NCBI GenBank assembly: GCA_949775045.1
Contig: OX459100.1
Coordinates: forward strand, 5,642,136-5,706,135
DNA length: 64,000 nucleotides
DNA from: Metridium senile
Lineage: Eukaryota; Cnidaria; Anthozoa; Actiniaria; Metridiidae
Direction of reading: 5' to 3'
The notes under the pieces are model-generated. The model saw nothing but the letters and a program-made list of their open reading frames with translations. It was not told where the DNA came from and ran no database searches. A program made the position numbers and the translations under genes. Shown here piece after piece: positions 23,744-35,800 of this stretch (position 1 is its first letter; every line of letters begins with the position of its first letter).

Positions 23744-24829
23744 TATATTATGAGTGCTTCTATTATGTATGTTTTATAGAATATAGAAATTGAGCATGGA
23801 GGCTAAATAAACTGGGAAGTTATCTAGTTAGCCTCCAGTTAGGTTTTTGTTTAATACATAATATTCAGGTATAAAGAGCGGTAATATTGTAAACAGATTA
23901 AACAAAGAAAAAAGAATAGTTTAGAAAAGAAAAAAAAGAATAGAACAGTATTATCATCATCACCTTCATCATTACTGATCAATATTATTATCATCACCAT
24001 ATTAATTATATATCCGCATCACTATCCATTGTGATATGTTAAGGATGAAACGAACCCCTTTTGGAAAGTGGTTTTAATTAGGTGGGAGTAGGTGTAGTGG
24101 GAGAAGAGGGTCGGTGTATATGCTAATAAGGAATTAACATAAAATGGCGAGAAGGGTTTAAAAATAAGAGGATATTTTAGGTGGAAGAGGGTGGAGGAGA
24201 TAATCATTTTTAAAATGATTATATCCTCCTAATAACCTTATAGGTAGAGAAATTAATTAAAGTTGGCGTAGCCAAAAGTAAGAGGGGAGGGGAGGGGAGG
24301 GGAAGTGTATCATATGCTAATAAAGAATTAGTATAAAATAATGCGAAGGGTTTGTTATCATCATTTTAATAGTTATTTCCTTATTTATATTTTCTTGTTT
24401 TAGGTTACAAAGGGCCTCAAACCACTTTCAAAATCAAAACCAGAAAAACCCAGCTTTTTTACAAAGCAGAATAGAGTCATTCCATCCAAACAATCCATTG
24501 GTACATTGGAAAAACCTTCTACTCCAAAAAACACTTATTCCAAACCAAAACCAGAAACGCCCTCCAATACTTTGCCCAGAAGAGCGTCACATAATGAAGA
24601 TAAAGCATTCGATATACCTGACGATCTACAGGATCTGGGTGTGTCTGGGATAGGAGATTGCCTCAGAAAACTAAACATGGAGAAATTGGTAGACTTTTTC
24701 AAGGATAATCTTATTGATGGCGAAATGCTTCTAGCATTGGATGAAGACACTATGCTTGAAATGGGCATTGAAAAATTTCACCGGCTGAAGTTGAAAAAAT
24801 TGATAAATGGCTGGAGGCCAAGTATGTAA
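19478..24829 (+). CDS. GAREM-like adaptor, CABIT + proline/glutamine-rich linker + SAM, two coding exons (gene E)
   Basis: Exons 19478-22069 and 24404-24829 join in phase 0 (AAG|GTAATA ... TTTTAG|GTT), giving 1005 residues. The N-terminus has WSSKSYKLNTFLDHFSMPQ and TVKVVEG. The CABIT core is worn: the cysteine is missing, Pro is Thr156, Gly is Ala161, and only Phe163 remains. The linker contains YEDM, YQEI and YEEI tyrosine motifs, a degenerate repeat rich in DQ/NQ with R-T or K-G (about residues 490-570), and PPLPPPRSS for SH3 binding. Residues about 938-1005 are a SAM domain ending INGWRPSM, which matches the end of vertebrate GAREM SAM. Family role: phosphotyrosine-pathway adaptor. Without the second exon the frame would end after 873 residues with no SAM. 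The intron is 2.3 kb and holds repeats. Decayed copies of the end of the SAM exon follow the stop codon. Confidence 0.85.
22229..22570. repeat. Dispersed repeat in gene E intron (TATCGTTTATATCAAACAC family)
   Basis: Shares with 34815-35430 the phrases TACCTATCGTTTATATCAAA, TTTACTCGCTAGTTTC, AGGTTGTTCCTCAACT and GACTACTTCCACTAAG. It also contains AAGGGCGAATGCTCGAAACG next to GTCAG. Partial copies lie at 6723, 7226 and 7573. Confidence 0.7.
22593..22656. repeat. (AATC)n microsatellite
   Basis: About 16 tetranucleotide units in the intron of gene E. Confidence 0.95.
22980..23164. mobile_element. MITE, CACCTACTTGCAAGAACGTT ends, TA-flanked
   Basis: Left end CACCTACTTGCAAGAACGTT pairs with right end AACGTTTTTGCAAGTAGGTG. 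The inner arms (CATTTGTAGTTTAGTGGATT..., TTAAAAGTACAAAAGA / TCTTTTGTACTTTTAA) make it almost fully palindromic. TA stands on both sides (22978-22979, 23165-23166). Confidence 0.9.
23528..23742. repeat. (TTATA)n then (ATT)n microsatellite
   Basis: Pentanucleotide array of about 140 bp followed directly by a trinucleotide array of about 74 bp. Low-complexity frames here (Ile/Tyr, Leu) are artefacts. Confidence 0.95.
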
Positions 24830-24839
24830 AATGCTGCTT

Positions 24840-25700
24840 GTATTGAAAAAATATTAAATGGATGGAGGCAAAGTACAAGTGTCGCTTGCTTCCATTGGAT
24901 AAGGGAACGTTGGGTGAAATAGGAAATAGCCAGACTTATCGAGAAATAACAAGGACCGGCTGAAGTTGTAAAACGCGATGGATGGAGGCCAAGTATGCGA
25001 ACTGCTGCCTATATTGAAAACGTTTTTAATGTATGGAGGCTAAGTCCCGGGGGGGGGGGGGGGGGGGGGGTTCTCTTTATCCAAGTGGTAGGGGTGATCG
25101 GCGTCCATTTAGGGTTAAAATATTTCCAGTGCGTACCTTTTAGGGTCCATTTAGAGATTTGGCTCAAAAATCAGTTCGAAGGGTCGTTTTTACTCTTCTT
25201 TATTTGTATCTGAGCGTACCTTTTAGGGGTCATTTTCAAAATCTCCGCCGATCACCCCTACCACTTACAATACAATACAATACAATATACTTGGACAAAG
25301 GGAGTACCCCCCGGGGGCTAAGTACAAGTGTCGCTTGCTTGCATTTGATAAGGGAACGTTGGTTGAAATAGCCGGACTTAACGAGAAATAACAAAACGGA
25401 CCTGAAGCTGTAAAACGTATATATACTTACTTTAAAAAAAACCGCTGTTGCAGCTTTAAGCAACAAGCACCAAGCCAAGACCGAAATGAATGCTGGTTTT
25501 GTGCTGCTAATGGACCTAATGTATTGAAATCAGACTTGTTTTCTATTAAACAGGGAACGTTCTTAATTTGGTTGAAATAGCCGGACGAGAAATACCACAA
25601 AATTAAACAAACACATTGTTGTAAAACGTATTTAGATGGATAATGGCCAAGTATGCTAACTCGTATTGTACTACATTGGATAAGTGAATTAAATACAAAC
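24840..25700 (+). pseudogene. Decayed tandem copies of the 3' end of gene E's SAM exon
   Basis: After the stop of gene E, degenerate repeats of its last part recur. The clearest lies at about 24885-25020: TTGGATAAGGGAACGTTGGG resembles the gene's TTGGATGAAGACACTATGCT, and CGGCTGAAGTTG...GGATGGAGGCCAAGTATG resembles CGGCTGAAGTTG...GGCTGGAGGCCAAGTATG. Weaker copies lie at about 25320-25440 and 25540-25690. The frames are broken. A CCCGGGGGGG-type repeat interrupts the array at 25046-25316. Confidence 0.65.
25046..25316. mobile_element. CCCGGGGGGG-ended repeat with GTACCTTTTAGGGT units
   Basis: Second copy of the element at 18361-18640, with a G tract of about 20 at its left end and CCCCCCGGG at its right end. 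Inner arms GGTAGGGGTGATCGGCG and CGCCGATCACCCCTACC are inverted. Confidence 0.75.
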
Positions 25701-25869
25701 ACGGCTTTAAAAATTTCAAAACATTTATAGACCATGGACGTCATGTTAAAGCGAAATAGACCTTTTTCACGAAGCAGGTAATCATATACAAATGCCGGCC
25801 TACAAGCCTCGATGATCTGACTCATGGTGTATTTGTTTTTAAGTCAAAGGGAGGCTTGCCGGGTATTAA

Positions 25870-26115
25870 ATTGCATACAGTCATTTGAAAAAACGTTGTC
25901 GTCAATAGGCTTCAAGTGTACGCGACTAGACCGAAAGGTAGCATGGGTAGAAATCATGCACCGAAGCGGAAGCACACATTAACTATTGCAATACCACGCG
26001 CACTCAACTAATTATGAATAATTCGCCGCTTCGGTGATTTCTACCCATGCTACCTTCCAGTCTAGTCGCGTAGACTTGAAGCCTATTGACGACAATGTTT
26101 TTTGAATTGACTGTA
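25870..26115. mobile_element. Fold-back element with arms of about 85 bp
   Basis: Left arm includes GTCGTCAATAGGCTTCAAGT and GGTAGCATGGGTAGAAATCA. The right arm has their near-exact reverse complement (TGATTTCTACCCATGCTACC, ACTTGAAGCCTATTGACGAC). Confidence 0.75.
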
Positions 26116-26350
26116 TGTTAAGCGGCTTCGTGAGAAAGGACTATGCATGGGGGATAAGATATAATTGTCAGCATTAGACAGGTAACACATCAGCATAAGA
26201 CAGGTAACACATATAACAGTTGTCATTAAGATTTTAAGTCATTTTCGAATGTGAAATAAAATTTGGACCATTCAAGTTATGCAGTTAATCCAATCCAGGC
26301 CTTCACATCTGAATCAGGTAAATTTTCACCCAGAATTACTCACAATTAAC

Positions 26351-26805
26351 CAGGGGCGTCCAGGGTTTTTTTCGTGACCCGTGATCGGGCATTTTAATTT
26401 TCCGTGATCCGAGAATTCAAGAAATAATTTCTCGTGATTCGTGCACGGCACGTGACTCGTGAAAAGCTAAAATAATTGTTCGATATTCGGGAATCAATTG
26501 GTGATATTCGTGAATTTCCGGAATTTTTTTAAATGGAAAACAAACAGACAGACCAGTTATGATAATGCCTGGCGAATATCATGCCGACGCGTCAAACATG
26601 ATCAAAAAAGTAAATGAACGTTATACTCAGATTACATCTGAGTCATCTAAAGTCAATATCGTGGGGCATATGTGTACGGAGGGTGAATTAATCAATTTTA
26701 ATTAATTATTTTTTCTCGTGATTCGGGAAATGGGGATTTTGTTCTTCGTGATTGTGCGATTTTATTTTTCGTGATTCGTGCGACGTACCCCTTTGGACGC
26801 CCCTG
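26351..26805. mobile_element. Repeat element, CAGGGGCGTCCA / TGGACGCCCCTG ends
   Basis: Short terminal inverted repeats enclose about 455 bp rich in the phrase CGTGATTCGTG. ATTAA occurs on both sides (26345-26349, 26806-26810) as a possible 5-bp target duplication. Non-coding. Confidence 0.6.
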
Positions 26806-26814
26806 ATTAACGGT

Positions 26815-28444
26815 TTAGGTGCTTTTAGACTGTGTAATTCATCATAAGTTACTGTGATCCGTTGAATAGAACTGAACTGTCGCAACGCTGTCTACATCAA
26901 CAACAACAGCCTCTGTTAAACTGTGCAATTTTCAGCAACTTGTGTAGCCATTTCATTGTGAGAAAATTTAATTGCACATTGTAAGAGGTCTAACAGCGCT
27001 TTTACTTAAGTGTTTAGAAATAAACATACTCTTTACCTAGTTGAGTAACCACTACTCAGTGAATTTAATGATCGAGGGTTAGTAAAGTACATAATTTCTC
27101 TATACAGTTTACCTTCCGTATTCTGGAGACAAAAAAATAAAGAGGGGAGGGGAGGAGTGAGCTTTACTCAACCAAGACGCTGAGGGGTAGTGTAAGTGGT
27201 TTCAGTTGGCTCGCTTCCACAATCGACTGGAAAATGAAAGTATGCTTGACAGGAAAGTGTCGTTGAAGTTGAATTCCTAAACAAAGAAAATAAAGGTGCC
27301 AAATTATAAAAATAACTCTTCGATTAGGATGTAGGTAAAGAAAAACAGCCAAAATTTTGACTGATTTCCTACAGGAAATATTTTCTTAGTTTTCTGCTCA
27401 CTGGTGCCAATACGGACATATAATGATGATGATAATGTTAATAACCACAATGATGGTGATAGATTTTAGCTAGCTTACAGCTTAGTATAGAGTACAAACA
27501 CTAAAAGTGTGCAACATAAATACCACTATTAAAATACTGCTAAATTATGCAAATTCTTTTGTTCTCTATTGTTTAATCAACACTATTTAGTGGTAAATAG
27601 TACAAAGTATTGCACACTTTTAGTGTTTGTACTCTACACTGAGCAACATTAATTACTAATAAATGTATAATTGAAAACATTGATTTAGTGGTAATAACAA
27701 CAACAACAACAGAATCAATGAAGTGGTGATCAACATGATTAATCACATTTCCTTGCAGCACCGGCTAGTGCTGAAGTATTTATCAAAATAAATTACCCAT
27801 CATTGCAAGGCCAATAATAATCATAATAACGAAGATGATGACAAAGGTTTGAATATTATATGATAACCCACACCAAAACAATAACAAAAGAAATCTTATA
27901 GAAAAGAGTTTTTATAAAAATAACAATCTTTTTCCGCCAAGTGATTGTTAACCGACGATTTGATTTATTCATAGCGTGACATTATTATTTCATACTCGAA
28001 ATCAACACCACTAGTACACAAAGTGACAAACTTGACACCATATAGAAAGTGAAGGAAAGGCAAAAAAAAAGCATCAATGGTTTCCGTTTCCATTGTGGTT
28101 TTAACATGAATTTGTTTTATTAATTTCAGTGTATTTTCCTGCCAAATCAAGTGCTGCAATGTTATTTAGACTAAGCGTCTCCACTGTTTTGATTGGTCTT
28201 TCATTCTGACGGGGTCAGTGAGGTCGGTATGTTTTATTATTTTGAGTTGGTCATGACGAAACCAGTCCAGCTATTCCAATTTAGACTTTAATTTGGACTT
28301 TAAGCAACACAATGTCCTCCAGACATGATAGATATACCTCAGAAAACAACAATACAGTTATATTCACAGTCTTGCAGACGTATATGAACGAATCCGGCAC
28401 ACTGATTATAGTCATTCTAGGATCGAACGTTTAATCAACGACTA
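26815..28444. other. Spacer upstream of gene F
   Basis: Contains the MITE at 27490-27634. Otherwise AT-rich without a supported gene. A pyrimidine tract with AG near 28130 could be an acceptor of a non-coding first exon of gene F, but this is weak. Confidence 0.35.
27490..27634. mobile_element. MITE, GAGTACAAACACTAAAAGTG ends, TA-flanked
   Basis: Left end GAGTACAAACACTAAAAGTG and right end CACTTTTAGTGTTTGTACTC are perfect inverted repeats with TA on both sides. A second copy lies at 49046-49161 inside NUP93. Confidence 0.9.
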
Positions 28445-31400
28445 ATGGAAGGTTTGATGGATGAAATGTTCGATGGTAGCTTCGGTTCCATCGAATGGAC
28501 AGAGAAAAACTGTACTTTGAGCTCGTTTTTAGACCAACATGGACGTACATTGCCACATGTTGTCAAAGTCGCCGAGGGATTCTGTGGTCTCGCTGCTTCA
28601 TGCACCATCGATTGTGGACAAATTTTAATTTTACACTCTCTTAACAAAGAGACGAAAATCCTTGCTAAAGACACCAAAGATTACGACCTATTCATTCCTA
28701 GAAATTTCCAAGTTAAAGTGGAAATTGTCCCAAAGAATTCTTTCGAAGAATATTCCACCATACATGATCTCCTACGGACGTTTCCCAATTACTTTCGCGT
28801 TCTCGACGACATTCCTTCACTCGATATAACGTCAGACAGCATCTTCCAAATATCACGACAAAAAACCTGTACAAATTACATAGAATGTTTACAAGTTGGT
28901 AGGGAAGAGACAGAAGAAAAGAAAAAGTTTCTTCTTAATCTACGAGGGAGATTTCAACCGCTACAAGACAGCAGAGAGTTTTTTCTTGATGAAGTTCTGT
29001 CTGACGATAATTCACCCGTGACAGTTCATTTTGTAAAATCTAGTGTCTGCACACAAGGGAATAATAAAGTCGCATTGAACGAACTAGGAAACATTCGCTT
29101 GATAGGAGAATGCGAGACGGAATCAGTATTTGCAACTGTGTTGAACTCAAATGGGAAAACACTTGCTGTGTTTCCAAACAATCTAAACATCACAGTAAAA
29201 CACGCGGTACTCGGTAACGAAAATTACGACAAATTGCGAGAAGATATTATGATACACCAGAATAAAGCTAATAGAAGAATATCTCGGTTGAATAAACTGG
29301 TTTTATACCAAGCAAGGAACCCTGTGAGACAATTCCCTTTCATAGATATTCTTCCACCGATTTGTCCTAAGCCAAGAACCCAGTCGTTGCTGGATAGGTG
29401 CACACAAGGAAACGATGAGGTGCCGATATCGAAAGAGGTAAGTGTATTAATTAAATTTTTTTGTTTTGATATTGTGGAATTGTTTATCTCAGTGAGTAGT
29501 AATTTATATATAGTATAACAATTATATTAAACTAGACTTGAGGCATATGCGTTCATAGGTGTTCATAATACAGGAAAGAATTAACGGTTATCACGCGTAA
29601 AGTTTGATCGGCTTACGTTACAACAATTCATTTTTTGAAAATATCAGTTTATGAAAATAGAAATCATTGTCAAAAACTTTATTAAAATTATTGTTATAAA
29701 ATTATCATTTTCACCATTGTCATCATCATCATTTTAAAGTATTTATTTTAAAACTCATCGTTATCATCATCTTCCTCATTACCACCACATAACCATCTTC
29801 CTAATTAACATCACCACCTTCCTTATTATCTATCTTCCTCATCACCATCTTCCTAATTACCATCATCACCAGCTTCACAATTAACATCACCATCTTCCTA
29901 ATTACCATCACCACCAGCTTCCCAATTAACATCACCATCTTCCTTATTATCTATCTTCCTCATCACCATCTTCCTAATTACCATCATCACCAGCTTCCCA
30001 ATTAACATCACCATCTTCCTAATTACCATCACCACCAGCTTCACAATTAACATCACCATCTTCCTAATTACCATCACCACCAGCTTCCCAATTAACATCA
30101 CCATCTTCCTTATTATCTATCTTCCTCATCACCATCTTCCTAATTACCATCATCACCAGCTTCCCAATTAACATCACCATCTTCCTAATTACCATCACCA
30201 CCAGCTTCCCAATTAACATCACCATCTTCCTAATTACCATCACCACCAGCTTCCTAATTATCATCAACATCTTCCTTATTATCTATCTTCATCATCACCA
30301 TCTTCCTAATTACCATCATCACCAGCTTCACAATTAACATCACCATCTTCCTTATTATCTATCTTCCTCATCACCATTTTCCTAATTACCATCATCACCA
30401 GCTTCACAATAAACATCACCATCTTCCTTATTATCTATCTTCCTCATCACCATTTACCTAATTACCATCACCACCAGCTTCCCAATTAACATCACCATCT
30501 TCCTTATTATCTATCTTCCTCATCACCATTTACCTAATTACCATCACCACCAGCTTCACAATAAACATCACCATCTTCCTTATTATCTATCTTCCTCATC
30601 ACCATCTTCCTAATTACCATCACCACCAGCTTCCTAATTATCATCAACATCTTCCTTATTATCTATCTTCATCATCACCATCTTCCTAATTACCATCATC
30701 ACCAGCTTCACAATTAACATCACCATCTTCCTTATTATCTATCTTCCTCATCACCATTTACCTAATTACCATCACCACCAGCTTCACAATAAACATCACC
30801 ATCTTCCTTATTATCTATCTTCCTCATCACCATCTTCCTAATTACCATCACCACCAGCTTCCTAATTATCATCAACATCTTCCTTATTATCTATCTTCAT
30901 CATCACCATCTTCCTAATTACCATCATCACCAGCTTCACAATTAACATCACCATCTTCCTTATTATCTATCTTCCTCATCACCATTTACCTAATTACCAT
31001 CACCACCAGCTTCACAATAAACATCACCATCTTCCTAATTACCATCATCCCAATTAACATCACCATCTTCCTAATTACCATCACCACCAGCTTCCCAATT
31101 AACATCACCATCTTCCTAATTACCATCACCACCAGCTTCCCAATTAACATCACCATCTTCCTTATTATCTATCTTCCTCATCACCATCTTCCTAATTACC
31201 ATCACCACCAGCTTCCCAATTAACATCACCATCTTCCTTATTATCTATCTTCCTCATCACCATCTTCCTAATTACCATCACCACCAGCTTCCTAATTATC
31301 AACATCTTCCTTATCTATCTTCATCATCACCATCTTCCTAATTACCATCATCACCAGCTTCACAATTAACATCACCATCTTCCTTATTATCTATCTTCCT

Positions 31401-32827
31401 CATCACCATTTTCCTAATTACCATCACCACCAGCTTCACAATAAACATCATCTTCCTCATCACCATTTTCCTAATTACCATCACCATCTTCCTAATTACC
31501 ATCTTCCTAATTATCAACATCTTCATCATAACCATCACCATCTTGCTCATTACCATCTTGCTCATTAGCATCATCATCCTCACCACCATCTTCATCATAA
31601 CCATAACCATCTTGCTCATTACCACCTTCCTCATTACCATCATCATCTTCCTCATCACCATCTTCATCATTACCACCATCATCAATCTTGCTCATTACCA
31701 CCATCATCATCACTCTTGCTCATTACCATTACCATAACCTTTTTCATAATCATAACCACCAGCGCATCATCACTTTCAAATAGCGCTGCGCGGAAACTAC
31801 GTCACAGAAATTTGACCCCCTTGTGTGATTCGGACAAACATTGAGGTCAATACAGAGAGAATGAGTGAGGAATCAGAATGTTCGTCTTGAAATTCGTCTA
31901 AAAAGCTGTTTATTTGACAGAAAATGATGTCTTTTCTGGGTCAAAGTTTATCAGCAATCCAGAGAACTATATCGTGGACTATATTGAACTGTTCCAACGA
32001 CTTTTTATAATCCGGAGAATTTTTATTTATTTTCTATGTGAGCTCACCATAGATTTACACTCATTTCTAACCATGCACCATTCTACACATACACGACTTT
32101 GTTTTTACACATACTTTTACATAATATTTTCACTTTTACGCAAGCCATCAACCACTTTATACAAGTCCAACAATAACTACGGCCCTCGATCGACTCTTCG
32201 TTGACCTTACATAAGTTATTTTAAGAACATCTTCGGTTAAAAGAAGTGCATATATATTATAAGATAGTTCTACCATGTCATCGGCTATTTCGTCGAGCAA
32301 GTCATTTGATATAGAAGGTAAAAATGTAGTATGAGATAGGCTGCCTTTTTCGATCTGATTTCGAAACTTCTTTATCACACAAGGCTCTTTGTTTCGGCGC
32401 CTTTCTCTTTGCACGGCAAGCTTTCTCTACTTGTTCGGTCGTGAAATTTGCTTTAAGAGGGTTTGGAAACTCTTCAGTAGGTCCTTTCTCTCCAGGCCAA
32501 TGAGGATCATACGTAATTTTTGTAATATTCGTTGTGCCGAAATGTTCTCAAGATCAAGCGTTGATTCACCTCTGACATATCGCTCGTGATCGTGCCAAGG
32601 CATAACGAATGGTATAAATTCCTTTTTGCCCGATTTCTTCAATTCTTTCAGCAATTTTGGCAGTCTGTCGGGACATCTGGAATCGCTATTGCATCTACCC
32701 CAACAATATTGTTTCGTACCGACCATTTTAACAATGGATAAGGCATAATTTTATAAAAATAGCGAGCGGAATGCCAATCTCACAATTGTTACTGTAATCT
32801 TGAGCTTGTGTTTGTCCGAATCGCGCA

Positions 32828-32863
<36 letters not shown>

Positions 32864-35800
32864 GTCTATTGTTACCATCATCATTTTAGTTAGTTCTCAA
32901 ACCTCGTTCCCAGTAGTTTGCGTAGCGGCTCTCCTGGGGATTGTGAGCAAGAGACTGCTTCCAACCAGTTATTTGACTATTCTATGAACAGAATTCCATA
33001 ATGGAATCTGATTGGACGAAAGTACTTAAGATCGTGACGTATTAATACTGAGCTTTTCTTGCTCCAGACGGCTACGCAAGCTATGCTCCTGGGGTTTTTC
33101 CCTTTTGCGCGTGGGTTAGTCTACCAACGCACATTCGAAGGGAAAAGCCCTTGGAACGAGGCTGTACGTCATGACTTTAATGTGGAATCACTTGGAGTAG
33201 CCTCGTCCGCTGACAACTTCTTTTTTTGGAGGAGGGAGTGTCCTGTGAGGAAAGACAAGGATTTGTCTGCGAAGAAGGTTATACTTGGAGTACATTCTGC
33301 TACATCATTAACCCCTATTGAGACAAAACCCCTTACCCCCTAAACGGAACTTGCTTTCGTGCCGATTGATAATTTATTCTTATATACTGAAATTTCGGTT
33401 TCACTGAGATAAACAACTGGCATGCATGCACTTTAAAACGAACTCATTACAAATATTGTTAAAAATCGAATGAAGGAAATAACATTCAATCAAGGCTAAA
33501 AACAAAAGTGAATCCTGGGGTAATAGACCATCAAAGTACTTCCCAAGGAAACTGTTTTCAAGTGTCCTCTTTCAGAAGTTCATATGCTATGCATGTGCAA
33601 ATGCCTAGTAAGCCTCGCTCCGATTCATTGAAACAGTGACTTCATGTATACGAAAGAAAGTCTAAATTTGGGCTTGTAAGTACGGCTTTGAATACAAAGG
33701 AATCTAGACAGGCATCAGATTTGTTTCAATTATCTTGGGTACTGATAATCACTTATATAAAAGACCGTCAAGCCTCACTCTCACTCATTGTAAACAGTGC
33801 CTTCATTACATGGTGCTTTTGTTTTATTAAATTAAAGCGAGGCTTGTCTGACACTATTTGTATATTATTAAGGGCATCGTAAGAATAGTCTATTGAGTCA
33901 AAAGCTTCAGCCTCCGTTGCGTCACTATAAATCTCATGACGATAATAAGATTTTCTCTTCCATATATGAACACCGACAATTTGGAGTCGTGTCTCAGCTG
34001 AGTAAACTATATTCATTTTAAGAGCTCTTGAGAAGCTTAAGAGTAACTTATATGACAACGCATTTCAAAACGCTCTCAAGGCAGGTCATTCCAAGACGGA
34101 AAAATAACGATGGGTATATAGATATATTCCTGAAAATTTATAATGGAACTGTTTGAATAGTATATGGCCATGGTCAGCTGTACGCAACACTTAATTTCAA
34201 AGCGATATCTTCTTGTTCTTGACGAGAATAATGGTTGTAAGTACATAATTTTTTTTTAGTTTTAATGATTATTTTTAGTTTTAATGATTGACCGCAAAAA
34301 CCGCCAAAGAAGTTATTAAGAAACATGGCAACAGTACATCGATTTACTTTTTTTAGAGTAACCACTACTCTATTCTTTTGCATCGAGTAACTGTGGATGC
34401 ATGTACGTATTTGAGTAACTGCTACTTTTAGTAATTCCAGTGCTAAAAATTGTGCTTATATAAGACCCAGTACTCTTAATTGTACCCATGGCTACTTCCT
34501 TACTTGAAATAAATGTTGTACTGACTTTTGACAACCTTTCATTAACCGGTGTAAATATATATAGCAATTTTATAAATTGAAGGTCTTTTTATTTCTTATT
34601 TCACAGAGAAGCAATTCAACTCCGCCTTTACCTACAGCTCAGCCACCACAACGCAGTAAGACCATGAAAAACCCTCCGAAAACGACACAGGGTGTTAAGA
34701 AACCACTTAGAGAGTCATTTTCCGTCCCAATGTTACAGAACAAAACGGTAAGGCATAAACATAATAGTACAATTATATGATTATCTGATGATATTGAGAT
34801 GTATTTATTATGATAGGTAATATAATAAAATCTGTAACACCTTTCGAGCATTAGCCCTTCAGTAAAGTTAAGTTAACATTTTTTACGGTGTTACAAATTT
34901 CATTCTATTACCTATCGTTTATATCAAACACCGACGCAGCCTATACAAGTTTACTATACTCGCTAGTTTCCATTTACATTTTAAACAGTCATTTACAAAT
35001 TTCATTCTATTACCTATCGTTTATATCAAAAACCGACGCAGCCTATAGTATAGTTTACTCGCTAGTTTACATTTTAAACAGTCAGTTACAAATTTCATTC
35101 TATTAACTATCGTTTATATCAAACACCGACGCAGCCTATACTAGTTTACTCGTTAGTTTCTATTTATATTTTAAACAGTCAGTTAACAATTTCATTCTAT
35201 TACCTATCGTTTATATCAAACACCGACGCAGCCTTTAGTAGTTTACTCGCTAGTTTTCATTTATATATTTATTAGTTATATGGGATATATATGCCAATTG
35301 TATATTTGTAAAATCAAGATTTTTAGGTTGTTCCTCAACTGAAATTTCAATCTATTATCACTGATAAACTATATATAATTTTACAGTGCGACTACTTCCA
35401 CTAAGAACACCCAAACAAAAGGAATATGTTTTGATGGTCTTGATCGAGGTAGTTGCATTGTAATTATATCATTGGTATGATCTTTGTAATAATAATAATT
35501 ATATATAAGAATGATATAAATATTTTGGAAAGTATAAGTTCAACTGTTAAAGAAAATCCATTTTAAACAAACGAGCCGGATATTTCAGCGAAAATTAAGG
35601 AATCTTTGAGGATTTCAAATGCGTTTTGAAGAAATAAATTATTATTAAAATCACTGCATACGCCTCCAACTAAACTGATTGACGGATCGTAAACTGCAAA
35701 ATCAAATTGAAAGTTACAATACTCCAGTTTCATGTTATCTAGCACCGCTGTACAATTTGACAAAAGGCGCATTAATTTGCACAGGGATAATCTCCATTCG

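Noticed and set aside
23462..23793. Tyr/Ile- and Leu-rich frames
   Set aside because: Translations of pentanucleotide and trinucleotide microsatellites.
29760..31740. CRISPR-like alternation of repeats and spacers
   Set aside because: Spacers are themselves repeated and the locus is an intron of an animal gene; it is a minisatellite.
33059..33343. 94-codon frame on the plus strand
   Set aside because: Overlaps a repeat with CCTCGTTCC ends, shows no recognisable domain and lies in an intron.
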